Source: Actinomycetes bacterium (GTDB lineage: Bacteria > Actinomycetota > CADDZG01 > JAHWKV01). From it: DNA of 5,661 bases. Made by a program: the position numbers and the translations under genes. The notes below the pieces were generated by a model that was not told where the DNA came from, did no database searches, and was given only the letters and a program-made list of their open reading frames with translations. Position 1 is the first letter of the stretch. Every line of letters begins with the position of its first letter. This document shows, in pieces, positions 4,804 through 5,661 of the stretch. The DNA lies in the NCBI GenBank assembly GCA_029263035.1, contig JAJCYF010000138.1, forward strand, positions 1-5,661, given 5' to 3'.

Positions 4804-5661
4804 ATGCCAAGGATTGATCGTCGGGTTTTCATCGCGCGCATGCCGAGTCGTCTAGCGCCCCGCAAGCTGGTGCTCCTGGCGCTATCGCTATCCCTGCTGG
4901 TGACGCTGGCACCCTCCCTGCCCGCGGCTGCTACCGAGTCCAGCTCCACCAAGTCTTCCGACGCCGAGGTATCAACTGAAGCTCCCGATCCCCAAGAAGT
5001 CCTGGACAAGGTCGATACCGCCGCTCTGCGAGCAGCCGACGCTAAAGAAACCATCACGCCGCCGCCGGCCCCACCGGCAGAAACTCCATCAAATCCGCTC
5101 GAGGCAATAAGCCCGCCCCCCGACACCCTTCCCGACGGCTGGGAAGCCGGAACCGAGATCGTGCAGCGGCGTACTGCCACCACCAAGGTCTTCACCGGCA
5201 GGGTTCCGGGCGAGATTGAAACCCGGACCTACCCCGAGCCGGTACATTTCAAGCAGGACAAAGCATGGCTGCCCATCGACTCCAGCCTGAAGGCTTCCGA
5301 TGGGGATAGCCGCAGCGCCAAAGCGAATGATTTCGACCTGGAACTGGCCGATACCGCAGACAGCTCGAAGCTGGTCAAGCTCACGCTCGACTCCGAACAC
5401 TCGGTCGCCTTCGGGATGGACAAAGCTGCCAAGGTCAAAGGCAAGGGTGCGAACAACAGCGTTACCTACACCAAGGTCCAAAAGAGCACCGATGTCCGCC
5501 TGACATCAACCAACGCCGGCGTCAAGGAGGAAATCATCCTGACCTCTGCCGATGCCCCGACCCGTTTTGTCTTCCCCCTCACCCTCAAGGGCCTCACCGC
5601 ATCCATCGACGAGTTCGGCGATGTCGTCTACCGGGATTCCGCCGGCTTGGAGCGGGCCCGC
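4804..5661 (+). CDS. N-terminal part of a secreted Rhs/WapA-like protein, cut by the window edge
   Basis: An open frame of 286 codons with no stop before the window end. Residues 1-43 form a long signal peptide: a basic n-region (MPRIDRRVFIARM...RLAPRK), a hydrophobic core at 22-36 (LVLLALSLSLLVTLA) and a likely cleavage near PAAA (40-43). A low-complexity acidic, Ser/Thr/Pro-rich linker follows (about 44-112, including TPPPAPPAETP). From about 118 (EIVQRRTATTKVFTGR) comes a beta-rich domain with YPEPVHFKQDKAWLPIDSSL (143-162), RFVFPLTLKGL (254-264) and EFGDVVYRDSAG (270-281). The order 'P.H.....W.PID..L ... F.FPL..KGL ... G.V.Y.D..G' is what I associate with N-termini of actinobacterial WapA/Rhs (YD-repeat) secreted proteins. 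If so, the full protein would be large, perhaps with a C-terminal toxin, but no repeats or toxin lie in this window. It appears unrelated to the fab operon. Confidence 0.8.
   Translation, partial: MPRIDRRVFIARMPSRLAPRKLVLLALSLSLLVTLAPSLPAAATESSSTKSSDAEVSTEAPDPQEVLDKVDTAALRAADAKETITPPPAPPAETPSNPLEAISPPPDTLPDGWEAGTEIVQRRTATTKVFTGRVPGEIETRTYPEPVHFKQDKAWLPIDSSLKASDGDSRSAKANDFDLELADTADSSKLVKLTLDSEHSVAFGMDKAAKVKGKGANNSVTYTKVQKSTDVRLTSTNAGVKEEIILTSADAPTRFVFPLTLKGLTASIDEFGDVVYRDSAGLERAR

Noticed and set aside
4713..5481. Minus-strand open frames opposite the secreted-protein gene.
   Set aside because: The plus-strand frame has a signal peptide, a Shine-Dalgarno and a recognisable domain pattern; the opposite frames are low-complexity Ser/Arg/Gly-rich with no motif.
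1..5661. CRISPR arrays, tRNA or rRNA genes, insertion sequences, integrase sites.
   Set aside because: No regularly spaced repeats, cloverleaf or rRNA-like stretches, transposase motifs or paired terminal repeats were seen on either strand.

Overview
This window looks like a chromosomal piece of a high-GC bacterium, most likely an actinomycetote. The evidence is the strong GC bias at third codon positions, the frequent GTG and TTG starts, actinobacterial-looking FabH, FabG and TetR sequences, and a secreted Rhs/WapA-type protein start of a kind common in Actinomycetota. The genus cannot be told from the sequence.

Positions 1-3920 hold a compact leftward operon for type II fatty acid synthesis (FASII). 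In transcription order it encodes an ECF-type sigma factor, malonyl-CoA:ACP transacylase (fabD), a small lysine-less biotinyl/lipoyl-like protein, beta-ketoacyl-ACP synthase III (fabH), 3-oxoacyl-ACP reductase (fabG) and acyl carrier protein (acpP). Three junctions are 4-nt stop/start overlaps: TTGA (sigma/fabD), ATGA (fabD/small protein) and GTGA (fabH/fabG). acpP instead has its own strong Shine-Dalgarno after a 30-nt gap, which fits the need for excess ACP. A perfect 10-bp-stem hairpin follows acpP at the window edge. A fabF-like condensing enzyme would be the usual next gene but is outside the window.

Positions 3921-3945 are a 25-bp divergent gap almost filled by a perfect 17-bp palindrome (7-bp arms, 3-bp centre). 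A TetR-family regulator runs rightward from 3946. The simplest reading is that TetR represses both itself and the sigma/fab operon through this site, as TetR-type fatty-acid regulators do elsewhere. No operator binding has been shown.

Positions 4585-4803 are intergenic: a short GC-rich hairpin just after the tetR stop, then AT-richer sequence upstream of the next gene with no convincing promoter. From 4804 to the window end runs the start of a secreted protein: signal peptide, acidic Pro/Ser/Thr-rich linker, then a beta-rich domain resembling the N-terminal region of Rhs/WapA-type YD-repeat proteins. It is cut by the window edge.

The points most worth a second look are the sigma factor translationally coupled to fabD, the carrier-domain look-alike without its modification lysine between fabD and fabH, and the palindrome lying between two facing TTG starts.
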